From Apostichopus japonicus (taxonomy: Eukaryota; Echinodermata; Holothuroidea; Aspidochirotida; Stichopodidae), in NCBI RefSeq assembly GCF_037975245.1, contig NC_092568.1, positions 11,801,501 to 11,865,500 on the forward strand: a stretch of 64,000 nucleotides of DNA. Reading direction: 5' to 3'. Shown here in pieces: positions 1 to 13,200 of the stretch; the first letter of the stretch is position 1, and each line of letters starts with the position of its first letter. Below the pieces are notes generated by a model. The model worked only from the letters and a program-made list of their open reading frames with translations. It had not been told where the DNA came from and did no database searches. Both the position numbers and the translations under genes were made by a program.

Positions 1-58
1 ACATAAAATGACGACTGAAAATGGAAAAATTAACATATATTTCTTGGTCTTAACTTAC

Positions 59-143
59 CTCGACCATAGGCCAGGAATTTGGTGAACTTCCTAGCCATGT
101 AAGAGGAAGCATAGTAGCTTGCCAGTGAGAATGTAAAGAACAT
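59..143 (-). CDS. First coding exon of micro-exon array gene copy Z (rest outside window)
   Basis: This 85-nt exon starts at an ATG (141-143) and ends in phase 1 at a GTAAG donor. It encodes MFFTFSLASYYASSYMA followed by a basic stretch, exactly as in genes A and B. The remaining exons would lie to the left of the window. The reading frame upstream of this ATG is closed by a TGA in this copy (CGA in A and B), which favours this ATG, or an acceptor immediately before it, as the true boundary. Function unknown. The short aromatic/hydrophobic N-terminus could be a weak signal peptide or anchor; that is inference. Confidence 0.6.
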
Positions 144-1139
144 CTTGAGAAATCACACAATAGACTTATCTTCAACGAAGAGCAATTGCAATATAAACAT
201 TACATTACATGTGTACCTTATAATGTTTATCGTCGTTGTCCATGTCATTTCTGTGTGACGTCACATGTACAGTAACGCTCGCGCAATGATCACTCAGTGC
301 GTTTCAACAAGTTACGCTCCGAGATCTGTTGTGTCCTTCGAAACATATATACTATACAGAGACCTGTTATAGCACATCGGTAACTGAATGCGCGCACGTA
401 CACGCGCAAGTTGTTCCCATCGCAGTGTTGGTACGGACGCACTGCAATAAATTATACAGTAAAAAAAAACGTGTGTAGGCTCGTATGTGTACTGACGTCA
501 CTGTGTATGGTATTGGAGTTAAGGATCTAGCGTATCTTTGACACTATACCGTTGTAGGCTATGCAAAAGGCGACCTATACATGTCCTACGCTTTCGCAAT
601 GATCACGCAGTGTCCTTTGCGAGTTTCCATTTCACTATCTGTTCCCGGTTCAAATTTACCACAGGAACCAAATTCTTTTGAGCTATTCAGAATTGCTGCT
701 TTGTAGAGTTGTTGAGCGAAGTTTTCCGAAGATTCGAATATTTTACGAATTGAGAAACATATGTATGGCACAGCCCTATGAGCATACATAGGCGGATAAA
801 GGAAGTGATGTGGGCCTAAAGATGCCAACTTCCTAATAGAGGATACGGAGGACCCCCACTCACCCTCCCCTCCCCTCCCCCACTTTTCACTCCACTCTCC
901 CCTATAGCTCCCCTCAAAAAAAATATTCGACGTGAAATGGTGCATTCTGAGACATTTATTAATTAAGTCTATAATTAGTTTGGTCTTAGTTTATTTATTT
1001 TTCAAGCAGAAAACGATCAATAGGTAAATTTCTTGAACACCAACTACCGATGATGACCTGGCATCGCAGAAATGATATTATTAAGGCCTAAGATGTATTA
1101 TCTTAGATGGTAGAATTGTAATAAATTTCATAATCTTAC
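144..1139. other. Inter-unit spacer Z/A with promoter-like elements
   Basis: There is no convincing coding exon here. The spacer lies between the first exon of copy Z and the end of gene A. It contains a CRE-like TGACGTCA-type site near 256-262 and two copies of a motif of the form ACGCT..CGCAATGATCAC (about 273-295 and 587-611). It also has a C-rich tract (850-900) and, near 990-999, TTTATT on the plus strand, which reads AATAAA on the minus strand and is a candidate poly(A) signal for gene A. The same layout recurs at 15858-16806 and 32540-33518. Confidence 0.5.
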
Positions 1140-1283
1140 CTCGTTGTACACATACCCATGCAGTATCAGTTCCTTCCGGAATAACCGAGCCACCATCATT
1201 CCACCCGACAACATTGGGTGGATCATTACCCGGAAGAGATGTTTCACACAAATTTCAGGATTTGTCACAAGAAACCGCAACAT
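1140..1283 (-). CDS. Alternative open frame overlapping last exon of gene A, with conserved splice donor
   Basis: An ATG at 1281-1283 opens a 48-codon frame (MLRFLVTNPEICVKH... ending GYVYNE) that runs into a good GTAAG donor at 1139. It is in a different frame from the gene A tail, whose stop (1255-1257) lies inside it. The equivalent in gene B is 43 codons and differs by an in-frame 15-nt indel. The frame ends in phase 0, and the next exon to the left (59-143) can be entered in phase 0 at CTCAAG|ATG. It may therefore be a first exon of the next gene, a read-through junction, or a 3'UTR intron donor. Confidence 0.35.
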
Positions 1284-4200
1284 TTTCCGGGTTTCCGTCG
1301 ATCTGACCCGACGTAAAATCGTATATGGGAAGTGCTAACCACTCCCCACCCCTCCGCCATAGGTTTGCCAGCTCAAAGTCAGGGTAGAGTTTTAGCTGGT
1401 CTTGAGGCGAGAGATCAAGATAAACTAAGTATGGGAAAAGAGAACTATATATGTTTTCTTGGTTTGTAACGAACGTAAAAAGTTTGGATATTCAGTATCC
1501 ATCAAGATAGCATCTAATTAGGAACAGAGAAGGTAATTAATAATATTATTGTTTACATTAAAGTTTGACTTATATAATATGTCATCTCTTTATTTATGTG
1601 CTGTTATTCAGTGCTGCTGCCAGATAATGGTACCGCTTGGAACCACATCGTGACCGGGTTTGCGTTACTTTAACAAACAAACGTCATACAAAAACATAAC
1701 TGGATCTATCCACTAACAAGTAACGATTTGTCAACGGATTGAATATATAGTCTTCTATTTTTCTCATTTGGAACCCATAAAAGGGGTTTTCTTATATAAT
1801 CGTATATATTTTACTGCAAATGATAATAATGGATGCTAATGCGCCTCACATGCGCCTCACATACGTACCTCAAGTAGGAGGATATTAATGTCATGTGCTT
1901 AATGTCTTTTCGTCGTTATATAGTCATTAATTGAATGCTAGATACGTGTTACCGGAAGCTGGTTAAAACGCTAAACCTTCACTGTACATTCTGGACTGCT
2001 CACATAGCGTAAACATCTTGTCGTACAGGTTTCAGTAATATGAAAGCAAACTGCACCACTTGAATGGCATTAACCTCTCTCTATTGTTATAAACTTGTTT
2101 TGAATAAGGAAGATGTGGTTCGTCAATGAGTATCGATAAAGTTCATTAGTGAGTTACGTAATGGACATAACGGGGACTACTTGGTATTACATTAATGGCA
2201 GTTTTCTTCATCTGTTCATTGTTCATCAGAATGTAGTCAATTGACTTGTTAAACAATTAGAATAAAGAACAGGGAATCGGGTAACATTCTTCCGAGATCA
2301 AACTAGTTTTATCCTGAGACGTGTACAACGAACAGATAGACCGAAGAGTTGAAGACATCCCCGAAGATCATGTGTAGTATATGTTCCCTTCCGAGGGGAA
2401 TGGTTATACAAACCTGACGATGATCACACAGTCACAGTCTCGATGCAAGGGGACTGGGGTTGAGAGCAGATCAGACGTTCGGTAGTTTGGTTTTCTTGCC
2501 CAGGTTCTTTCCTGGGTGACTTTTCTTAAAAAGCATCCCCGGTAATCAATCACGGGAGAATGATCGGCAACTACATTTTGTTGTAACTCGATAACTCACT
2601 TAAATAATTAAATAATAAATAAGGTAGAATTTGAGTCTTGATATGTTATAATACAAAGAAAACAGACAACTTCGAGTCCAATAATGTTTCTGTAGCTATT
2701 CCATTATTTTTCAAGATATGTATCGTTAAATATACTTAATTTCTTGAATATTCGTTTAGGCTAAATACTTGATGGTGACGTCGGCTCCTCACTGCAGTTC
2801 TTATAGTTAATGTTAATCCGTTTTTTTTAGGTCAACCAGAATATGTTCGTTAAACTTCATATAAGCAGCAGAGTACCCTTGGATGGCATTCGACATCATT
2901 TGTCCTTAACAAATTAATAATACATTATAAACATGTCATTTGAAACCATATCATCTTAATTTCTCCCATTGAGTTGTGTAGTGCAACCGACGGAGGAACT
3001 AGTCTGATGGGCTGTGTAATTAACTAATTAAATGGTCCAGTCACTTTAACTAAACTCAACTGTTTAAAGGGTCATTCAAAAGAACAAACAAAAAAATAAG
3101 TAAATGTGCTATACAACCCTAGCTAGACAGAGAGCAGTGGTTTTTAACGTTCCACGGCATATCAAAGTTAATTTTGTTGCTGAAGTTATCAAAACACAAT
3201 ACGGGGTATTTGTTTTGTGTGAATCTCAAACAAAGTTCTTAAGAATCACTCAGTTTCCGAAACTACCTACTATCCGGTATGAGAATTTGCTACAACACTG
3301 TTGCTTATAATGGGACCATATTGAAACTGGTATACTTTGATTTTCTTGCAAAAGTGATATAGATTGAATTCTATATATATTAAATATTTGGTCTCATGGC
3401 CTTGCCGGCTTGTATGTCTCTAGTATTGCAACGAATATAATGCTTGTTTTGGTGTAGGTTGTGTAAATCTTTACCAACACATTTATGTCAAACAATGAGT
3501 TTAATTAAGTTTCTGCAAACCCCTGTGAACCGCATGACTGTTTGAATCTTTTGCTTGGCTTACCAAAAATAACCCATTACAATAAAATACATTCCACCTT
3601 CAGAGTGACAAGAAAAAAAAAACGGCTTTTAAGGAATTCGATGGCGCTAGTTTGAAACAGGGTGTTTTTTAATATAAAATAATTATATGGCGCTTAAAGG
3701 CATCCGTAGATTCACTTCTAGGAGAATAGCGCCTCATCGGGCCATGTATTCAGTGGACGGTGGCTGCAAGCATGCCGGTCGCAGAGATGTCACCACCGCT
3801 GGCCAAAGGCAAGGATTCACGCACGCCACCTAGTACGCTTCTGGTCGATTTGACCGACCTTCTGCGCATCCTCCCGGGTTCTTTTGCGACAACAAGGGAG
3901 ACATGGTACGGGATCCTAGGCCACAAAAAAGCACCATGCCACAGCCTGAGGTATTAACGCCAGAGGCCTGTCTTGAACCCTAGCCACGATTTACACGACC
4001 GACGAGGAATGAGTCTTTCGTCACCCTCTTAACAGCATCGGCCACCACATCAGCTAGTAATTTACATGGTTGAATTAATATATCAAGACTTCAGCGTCGA
4101 CTACTGAAATAGAAAAAGAAATTTGAAACGTGTATAACCAACCATCGATGGAGCCGAACTCAGTTCATCAGGTTACCAGTCCACTGCTCTACCCACTAAA

Positions 4201-7200
4201 CCATTTGACGAGTTAACTTTCAACGAGCTTAAATTGGTGTTGTTGGTTGGATACAATCTATTGGTAACAGTGAACGACACTGCCTTCAACGAAATCTCTA
4301 TTCATCCTGTTTTACTCTCATTAGAACAACGGATCTGAATATCTTTATTAACAAGAAGCTCACGCTCCCGTGTTTTTGTTTACATTGCAGCATGAATGTC
4401 GCTTCCTTTCAAGACTTAAATGTACAATATGCTTATGTCCGATATACCGATGTCTTCGAAGCAAGCAGTAAAAGAAAAACGGATTCCGTGAAATCTTCTT
4501 ATTCACAAAAGGTTGCTTAAGATTATGCTCGCAAGATAGTTCTTGCTGTAAGTTGTCTCCCTTTACAACTATATTTTATGCAGACGATCATGAACTTGGA
4601 TTAAGCCTGAAATTTCAACAAACAATACCTATTCACATTTCAAGACCTTCTTGAATGAGGAAGGGACAATACTTATTAAGTCAAACACGTTAACTACATG
4701 TGACTTATCTTATTTAGGGATCTGAAAGTCTGGAAATAGCACAGTAATTCGAGTTTATTCAAGTAGATTTGGGAAACACGGGGATCGGGAATTCGTCAAC
4801 TTACAAGACTTTGTTTGGTCCGCAAGTGACTAGATGTGTTTATTAATCCTCTGAAACTGCGGTATTTGCGTGTATAGCACCCCCCCCCCGCCACATACGA
4901 AGTGTTTATTTAGTTTAATACAAAATATTAGAACCATCTTTATAAATATCACATTTTGATCATTATCAGCCAATGTTGTGTACAATTGTTGCATTTTGAA
5001 AGACTGAATGGTAATGAGGAAGGGACGGTGACGAGGACGGGGTTTGGATGTTTTAATAGCTCTTATATGTGCAATACAAGTCAACACTCTGACATGGTCG
5101 ACTCTATCAGCAGCTTAAATCTCTATAAAGCATAAGATATAGGAGGCAATAGCATCCCTTTCAAGGTCGTAGCTACTCACCCTTCACCGCCGCCCTCCTT
5201 CTCATTTCATTTGCCGATACATTATACTGAAGCATGAAAATTGTATCTAAGGTCAGATCTCTATAACAAAGAAATAAACGAACGGAATGAAAATTAAGTT
5301 TTCTCCTCCTATTGTTTTGAAAAGAGGTATTTGCGTCACCTCTCATAGAGTGTGGGTTTGAAATAATTGACATCATTCATCCAGAACTCTGCTATAATTT
5401 ATTATTTGTCTTTCATCCAGAACTCTGTTTTACTGTGTTTAACAAAAGATGTTGTATCATTGAAAAAGGCGTAACATGACAAAAATCAGGTTTAAGCATG
5501 AAAGGTATAAACGTAGCTCCGGAAATTGGGTAACCTTATGTACGCAACCATGGTATCGTCTTGTATTAGGATCTGATATCTCTGATATTGCCATTAAGTA
5601 ACAAGCAAATGTGTCACGGTCAATTCATACGGTTTGAGGCAAATATATCTTATCATCAAAAACATGCAAACTTGGGTGGGACCATCATATTTAATTAGAC
5701 TATGGGCCAACGGAGACTCCCCCCCCCCCCCCCTAACTGACTTTAAATTCATCACCTGACCCAAATTTATTCATGCAACAAATTTATTTATGAAAAAAAA
5801 GAACATCATGCTACAAAGTATTGTAAGTGTTGTAAGTGTCAAAAGGAAGGAAGAACCAATGAGAACATGTGAACTATAGAAACATTCTTTGTATTCCGTT
5901 TCAAGTCATGTTGGAGGATTAGAGATTACGTTCATCCCAAGAACTAACCGCCATGAAATGGAAGGAAAGCTAAAAGGGAAAGCATTCTTATAAGTAATTC
6001 CCTCTGAAAAAATACACTTTATACAATTATAACAGAGCTATATGCTGCTATGTCCTTTCTATGGATTTAAAACTAACGACATTAGACATTAGAAAAGGGA
6101 ATGATACAACCTTGGCACACCTGTTTTTAATCTTTCAATCACATGAACTACGATTGGCAGAGGTCAGGCGAAGTTTCCCTCCTAACTAGTAGGGTATTCT
6201 CCCTAGCAGGGTATTCTCCCTACTTGCCTGCTGGATGTCCCTGCTCCCATTTTGCGTATGAGTGAGAGGATATAATTCTGTCTACAAGATCGATGAGTGG
6301 CTATATGCATATGCTTTCATGTGCGGTAATGAGCTGTGCTTTACTATGCCAAACGCACTACCTTTGTTCTTTTGATTTCGTCTTTAATTTTTGATGAATT
6401 TGCCTATAACACTTTGTTACATTTATTTATTGTTATTAAACATTTTAGATGGAGCAGGAGGAGGGATCGGGCCAGAAAGAGATGACGGAGGAGGTGTATG
6501 GGTAGAGACGTGCCCCGTGGTATTCATCTACTGTTAACGCAAAGGTCCAGGGAAATACCCCAAATGTCATTCACTTCTTGCGATGAAAAATGACAATATG
6601 AAATTGAAGTAACAGAACAACTTGTGTGGTTCTTTTTTAAACTTGAACACAAAATAAAGTATAGTCATTAATGAATGTTATGGGAGAATGTTGTCGTATT
6701 CACACAGGGAAGATTACTTGTGATTGTATGTGTATGTGTTTAATATGCCTAGATTCCACCCTTATCACAAAACACACAACGTAATAGAAAGAAGCGAAAG
6801 GAACGAGTTACGGATACAAACGATATATTTGACGATTACAACGAAACAAACACATCGCGAAACAAAGCATAGCTGAATATATCAATATGAGTGATAGGAA
6901 GTTAATGACGTCATGGTTAACAAGGAATCACATCCAGCCAGTGATCTGATGTAGTATGGATGGACACAGATCAAGCTTCTTCGACATCCAACCAGTGGAT
7001 ATGAGACTTTATACCGTTACTCAACACCACCCGACCCTTCACGTATCCGAGTCTCACCCCACCCCTACCCCAGGGGTAAATGTCATCAGCACTGCAGGTA
7101 AAGGTGACGATCATCTGTTATGAAATGAAGAAAAGAAGAATGACACCTCGAAAATAAACTGGGTAGAAGAAGTTCGTGTAACTATAAGGTCCATGAATAG

Positions 7201-10200
7201 TTCAGATTATTACTTATACTAGTTTGGAAAACTGTCTTTGCAATTGACGAAAAGTGACGAAAGAAAAAAAAACTGTTAGCAAACTGCTTATCCACTAAAG
7301 AACCTGTGTAAGAAAATGTGTCAAAGTAAAAGGCCCCGACGTTTCGATCCTTGTGAGAATTTACTAACATCACAACGAGAAGTATACAGTATATATACAT
7401 GTTCTCTAAAATGCAAACTTACGTATACCGCGCAGTATTTTATACACCTGCAGTGATGTATTCCATGCAGTGATGAAATGTCATTTAATTGATATTTACA
7501 CATTTTAATGATCTAATAATGTATATTGATATTGGAAATATGTATCATACCATTATTGAACACGTCGTCTCCTCTCCCTGCTGGGTAGGTTTGTTTGATG
7601 AAGAAAAAACCGTCTGTTGGTAAATAAGAGGATCGTCAATGTCAATATTAAAGTGGCTGTGAAAACGTAATCTCAAAAAGGTCAAAGGTCAATATGACTA
7701 GTTAAAATATCTATTCGTTGAAGAAATCTTATTCTGACGTTATTGCTTTACTTTACAGCAAAATATTTTATGGATAAAGAAAATAGTATATAACTTAGTG
7801 GCTTGCTCGGGTGGGGGTGGGTGGGTGGGTGGGATGGCCCCTTCCACCATCGTCAGTTGGAAAAAGCCACAGTAAGGGGATATCCGGTCGGAAAAAAATA
7901 ATACCACTCCTCTGTGGCCACTGACGTCCTGAGGTGTAGAACCAGGGCCGCTTTTCAGACTTTTCAGACATATTCCTCAGACTGCATTATTTATTTTGTT
8001 GTCTGCACATTTAATACTTATTCGGGAGTCGGCTTCAAAGACCACAGGGCCACACCCTTCCTTTAAGAACCATTGATCCACCTCCATACATTCTACGGTC
8101 ATGCCCCTAAGTAAATCAGTCTGGGCGAAATGACCCCCCCCCCCAATCTTTGAAATCATGTGCACGTGCTGACGTAGCTCAAGAAATAGCCATGATAAAC
8201 GTGTGTAAAATAATCCTATATGGTATAGTCCAGTCAATAGTTAAACCTTTGTTTCAGAAAAATAATACTTATGGTAAATAAACGGAATCTTTTGAAGTAA
8301 ATATTCAAACCTGATTGTCGTAGGTCTATCTCCTCAGCCTGGTATTCGTAACTTCCATCTGTAAAATAAATAAACACTTTAATAATTATTGCAAAGGCCA
8401 GACTGTTACCCCGAGTTGCTCCACAAACATTCATCAAACGGCGAAAATAAAGACGCATGCGTATACTTCTCATCAATAAATGTAAGAAAATACTCCCAAG
8501 TGTGATTGTATATAATTTTCATATCATTCGTAGGGAATTTTAATATTTCGATCGAACAACTTAAGAAAATTCAATGTTCGTGATGTTTCTGTCAATGTTT
8601 GTTACAATTATTGTTTTGTGTCATATGGATAATAATATTATGAATGTTTCTAACGGGGCTATACATATATAGTTCAATTGAGATGAGTAAATTATTACCA
8701 TTTGTGGTCGTTTCCGACAAACTGTGGCTGTAGTAAGTATCATCTATAAACAAGAAAATACAAAATAAATTTATTTGTCTTCAATCGGCCTATGGCGGAG
8801 AACAAAGGAAACATCGTGAGATATTTATACGATATTTAAATTGTCAGGACTTGGCATTTAGAAAGGTTCTGCCTGCCCTTCCCCGAGAAAGTCATTACCC
8901 CCCCCCCCCCCTCCGAATATATACAATGAATGGCTACAGGGTTGCATTAGGAATGTTTTTTTTTTCGCTTTTAAGATGAATCCTTTAACGGTAACAGAGA
9001 TACAAACCCCTACAGAAGAGTACCGTTTACGTACATTTGCATAATCGATTCATAATTACCTGTGCGGGTCAATTGGCCTGATGACGTTACTACACTGGAT
9101 GAAACTCCATCTATATATAAGACAAGGATATGGTATTAGAAGGGCACTACTAAAAAGCAAATGAACAAAGCAACACCAACAACGTGTAATATAGCCTACT
9201 GTGATATCCCCTTGTACCATGATGGGATATACATCGGTAAAAGCGCGAAGGTATCATAAATTTATTGATCTATATTTGTAAATATTGAGAGATTCACGAT
9301 CCTTAGAGTAATTGAATTTTTCGATATTAATTAATTATGATACGAATATTAACTGTAATTTACCAATAAATGGCTGAATCAATATTAGTTCTGATAAAAA
9401 TCACTCACCAGTTGAGATTCGCTGATCCTGATATACTGTAGTTGTGACGTCATCATCTGGAAGTAAATACAAAAGGTTTAGAAGTAATTACTATATTTTG
9501 ATACCTGTAAGCCTCGGGACAATATCTTTAATACAAAATGTTTGTTACTTCAAGTGATTTACATTTTCATATTTACCGTACCTGATAAGTAGGTACAAAA
9601 AAATATGAAATAATAGAAACAAGACTGTGAAAGGTTAAACTGGTTTTCTTGACATTTACTTTTTTTACTTTGAATTCGTAAATATTAGTTTACACAAGAT
9701 AGCTTAGACATGAAGGTTAATGGTCTTTGCTATACCATACCTGATACAGTTTCCTCCGAGCCACTCTGAGTTTGGGTCTGACAGGATGTCCCGTCTGAGG
9801 ATACAATATTTAAATCAAGTTCATTACAAAACTGCAACTTGTAAAACCTCTTTATTATGATCTGGTTCATGTGTTCTTATTTTTTTCCTTTACACGAAAA
9901 CTGTTTGTAAAACATATAGTGCATATATTTTCGGTTAGTGTAGTAATAACAACAACATAAAGAACAGAGAAAGATCAAATAAGTTCAGTAAACGAGTTTC
10001 GAAGTTAAACTTGATTACTTATCTTTTAAAGTCTGTTAACTTTATGAAGAGCAGATCGTGTTAGGTTAAGATTCATTTCATTCATATTTTATATAAATAA
10101 ATCCAACTCACCACTAACACTGGTCTGCAAACTGAATTGTTTGTTTGTTGTTGTTTGCTTTCCAGCTAAAACAAGAAGGGAAACAAATGATAAATTTGTA

Positions 10201-13200
10201 AATTATACTGTATGGCGTTCCATAAACTATAACAGTTAACAATGATGAATTGACAAGAGGAAGGTTATTCACGACATTATCAAAGGTATGTATTTCTTTC
10301 TATCGCTGTGCGATCGTATATCAATGCATGTATATCAATGACAGAGGTATATAGCTACTTACCTACTACAGTGTTATCAGTGATGTGGCTTAGCTCTTCC
10401 TTGCACATTCCAAAAACTGTGAACGAGGAGAGTAATTTACAACAAATTATGGAGTATTTAATAATTACAAATGTAACCGTATCGATATTATACTGCAGCA
10501 GTGTGTGTTACAACTTCCACGATTATGTTTTGTACAGTGATGAAGAGTAGGGTGGGTGGGCTGGTGGAGAGATGAGGAAATTTGCTAGACACATTATGTT
10601 AATGAGAAGCTAATTATGTCTTATGATTGTTTCAGATAATAAATTAATTAATAATTGGTTAAAATAATTAATAATTGGGTAAAATAATAGACAGTAGGTT
10701 ACTCACCAGAGTAATCACACTGTTGTATGTCCTGTGTAAGGGTGATAGTTTGTCCGTCTATAATCAGAGAATATATTACGTCATAATATGACAGACTAAT
10801 AGGATAACAAAGGTATTATTCATCTATAAGAATATTTGATGTGTAAGATAAGTTGTCATTTGATATTCATGGTTAATTATTATTATTATTATTTTATATT
10901 TGAATAAAAAAACCTTCGGTTTGAGTTGTTATTTTATTCGCCTTCAATTGGTATGAAGACACCCCATCTGTCAGAGAAAGGAAAGAGGAATCCATTAATA
11001 TCGCTGAAACAATAAACTCACAGAAAAAGTCACAGTGTCGATGACTTTAAGGCTATATGTCTACTTGTTGTAAATAGTCAAGGAGTCGTAATAGCTCCAA
11101 GAAGTAATCCTTCCCACATCACTGTTTATCCCTTCTATACCTCCAGATGTTACAGTATATATTGAGCATAAGGTACCCCCACCCCCCCCCCGCCAAATGC
11201 ATCTCCAGAGAGAAACACCTTAACACGGACATGTAACACAATATGACGGTACTTACCAGTCCAATAGTACATGTATTTGGTAGCTGTCTTAGTACCAGTT
11301 GGATCTGAAAGAAATATGAACAAGCATTTTGAAGTAACAATTTAAGGATTATGGGTTAGAATTTAAAATAAAAATCAATCAAAACCTCCTTGGTGTAAAC
11401 AAACAATCTATTTTTCTCACCTGTTAGAGTTTCCTCGGTGTTTTGGATCTGATCAGGGCCTGCAAAGATTGTCAAATTATGTTATATTTGAAAACAGTCA
11501 AGAAGACTTTTATTACATAAATTCAGGTTTATTAGCTTCAGTAGAAATTATAGAAAGATTAATATTTAAATTTTTCAAATCAATTTAGTATTAACCTTTC
11601 TTGTGCACAATACGTAATTCAATTTCACTCTATACTCACCAGTTGCACTTTTGAAGGTATACTGGTAGTAAGTCAGGGTGTATCCTGAAAAATGAAAAAT
11701 GTGACTTTTCTCGTCAAAATGTTTTACCTACTGATAAATATTTAATACGGGACTGCAGAGACTTCCCCAGGTGACCCCACCATACAGTGTTGAACAGGAA
11801 GATATGCCTAAATACTTTAATATAATGTAACCATATATTATAGCCTACCGACTACAGTGAGTGTTACTTTACCTTCACATCTCGTTGTTGTGGTCTGTTG
11901 AGTGTGTTGGCCCTGAATATCTGCAGCGTGAATAAAAATAAAGATTTTATAAAATAAACATCGATAGTTTGTTTTCTTCCCTTTTTCTTAGGTTTTACTT
12001 ATTGGCGATGTCCTGGCATCAAGTTCTTTTTCTCAAGTTCCATGCAATGCAGTAGTAAATAAAAGCATATCGTTTATAATATACAAAAGTCACGAAAATG
12101 ATGAAGTACTGAATGGAAACAAAATATATCTTACCAGACCAGCTAGAGGTAGTATCATCTTGTTGATGCATCTCGAATGCAGCTGGGGTCGTGTACTGCT
12201 CGACTACAAAATATATATATAATCAAGTTATGGTCTGACGAAAACATTAAATTGTAAATGGTTTTTATATGCAATATACTAATCACAAAAGAATTTCACA
12301 GTAAATTCAAACAGTCCAAAATAGACTGTAGAGATATTTTCGTCTATAGAAATATTTTAGTCTGAGAGATAATACAGTTAATCGAGGCAATGACTCGACT
12401 CATGATGACTTGCTGATTTTATGATGGAATGACTCGTGATACAGAACACGAATGTAAATAACCATATTCAGAACAAGAATGTAAGTTACCATATGCAGAT
12501 CACGAATGTAAGTAACCATATTCAGATCACGAATGTAAGTAACCACATTCAGAACACGAATGTTAGTAACCCAATTCAGAACACGAATGTAAGTTACCAT
12601 ATGCAGATCACGAATGTAAGTAACCATATTTAGATCACGAATGTAAGTAACCACATTCAGAACACGAATGTTAGTAACCCAATTCAGAACACGAATGTAA
12701 GTTACCATATGCAGATCACGAATGTAAGTAGCCGTATTCAGAACACGAATGTTAGTAACCATATTCAGAACACGAATGTAAGTTACCATATGCAGATCAC
12801 GAATGTAAGTAGCCGTATTCAGAACACGAATGTTAGTAACCATATTCAGAACACGCATGTAAGTAACCATATACAGATCACGAATGTAAGTAACCATATT
12901 TAGATCACGAATGTAAGTAACCACATTCAGAACACGAATGTTAGTAACCCAATTCAGAACACGAATGTAAGTTACCATATACAGATCACGAATGTAAGTA
13001 ACCATATTCAGAACACGAATGTGAGTAACCACATTCAGATCACATGTCATGAAGGGTGTAGCGAGAGTGGATGAGGTGAGAGGGACGGTAACGAGGAGAG
13101 AGAGACTGTGAGTGTGTGTATGTGTGATCTGATACTACAGGCATTCAGTAAAGATAACAACAATGAAACCTTTCTTTAAAAAAACTCACCTCGAGGTAAA

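Larger units (their letters stand above)
1425..7550 (-). other. Last intron of gene A (6.1 kb), repeat-bearing
   Basis: I found no phase-compatible exon with both splice sites conserved against the gene B copy. It contains a GC-rich block (about 3700-4060), a tRNA-like SINE head on the minus strand (about 4140-4210), C-homopolymers (4869-4880, 5720-5733), and at the right end a SINE-like fragment (7268-7370). Positions about 1425-4100 are almost identical to 17077-19740. The rest of the intron is more diverged. Confidence 0.5.

Noticed and set aside
586-945. 119-codon minus-strand frame in the spacer, with similar frames at 16372-16593 and 33059-33328
   Set aside because: The DNA is homologous, but indels put the three copies in different frames, so it is not under coding constraint.
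3760-3957. Plus-strand 65-codon frame, 90 codons at 19415-19687
   Set aside because: Lies in the GC-rich repeat block. The longer version depends on one base, and there is no domain or splice signal.
4138-4212. Functional tRNA-Thr gene
   Set aside because: A- and B-box words are present but the acceptor stem does not pair. It fits a SINE head better.
7268-7372. Peptide YTGSLVDKQFANS recurring at 7.3 and 55.0 kb as a shared protein domain
   Set aside because: The shared DNA is a dispersed SINE-like repeat in either orientation, and the flanking frames are unrelated.
7425-7450. 25-nt exon candidate GTGTATAAAATAC.. with GTAAGTT donor
   Set aside because: Length not divisible by three, and the donor is not conserved in gene B.
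12437-13045. CRISPR-like regular repeats
   Set aside because: Units are contiguous with a 27-bp period and no unique spacers, in eukaryotic intronic DNA.
12400-13050. 216-codon minus-strand open frame of VTYIRDLYM-type repeats (and 288 codons at 29014-29880)
   Set aside because: A product of a 27-bp minisatellite in an intron. The donor-like site after it is not conserved between genes, and plus-strand frames are open as well.
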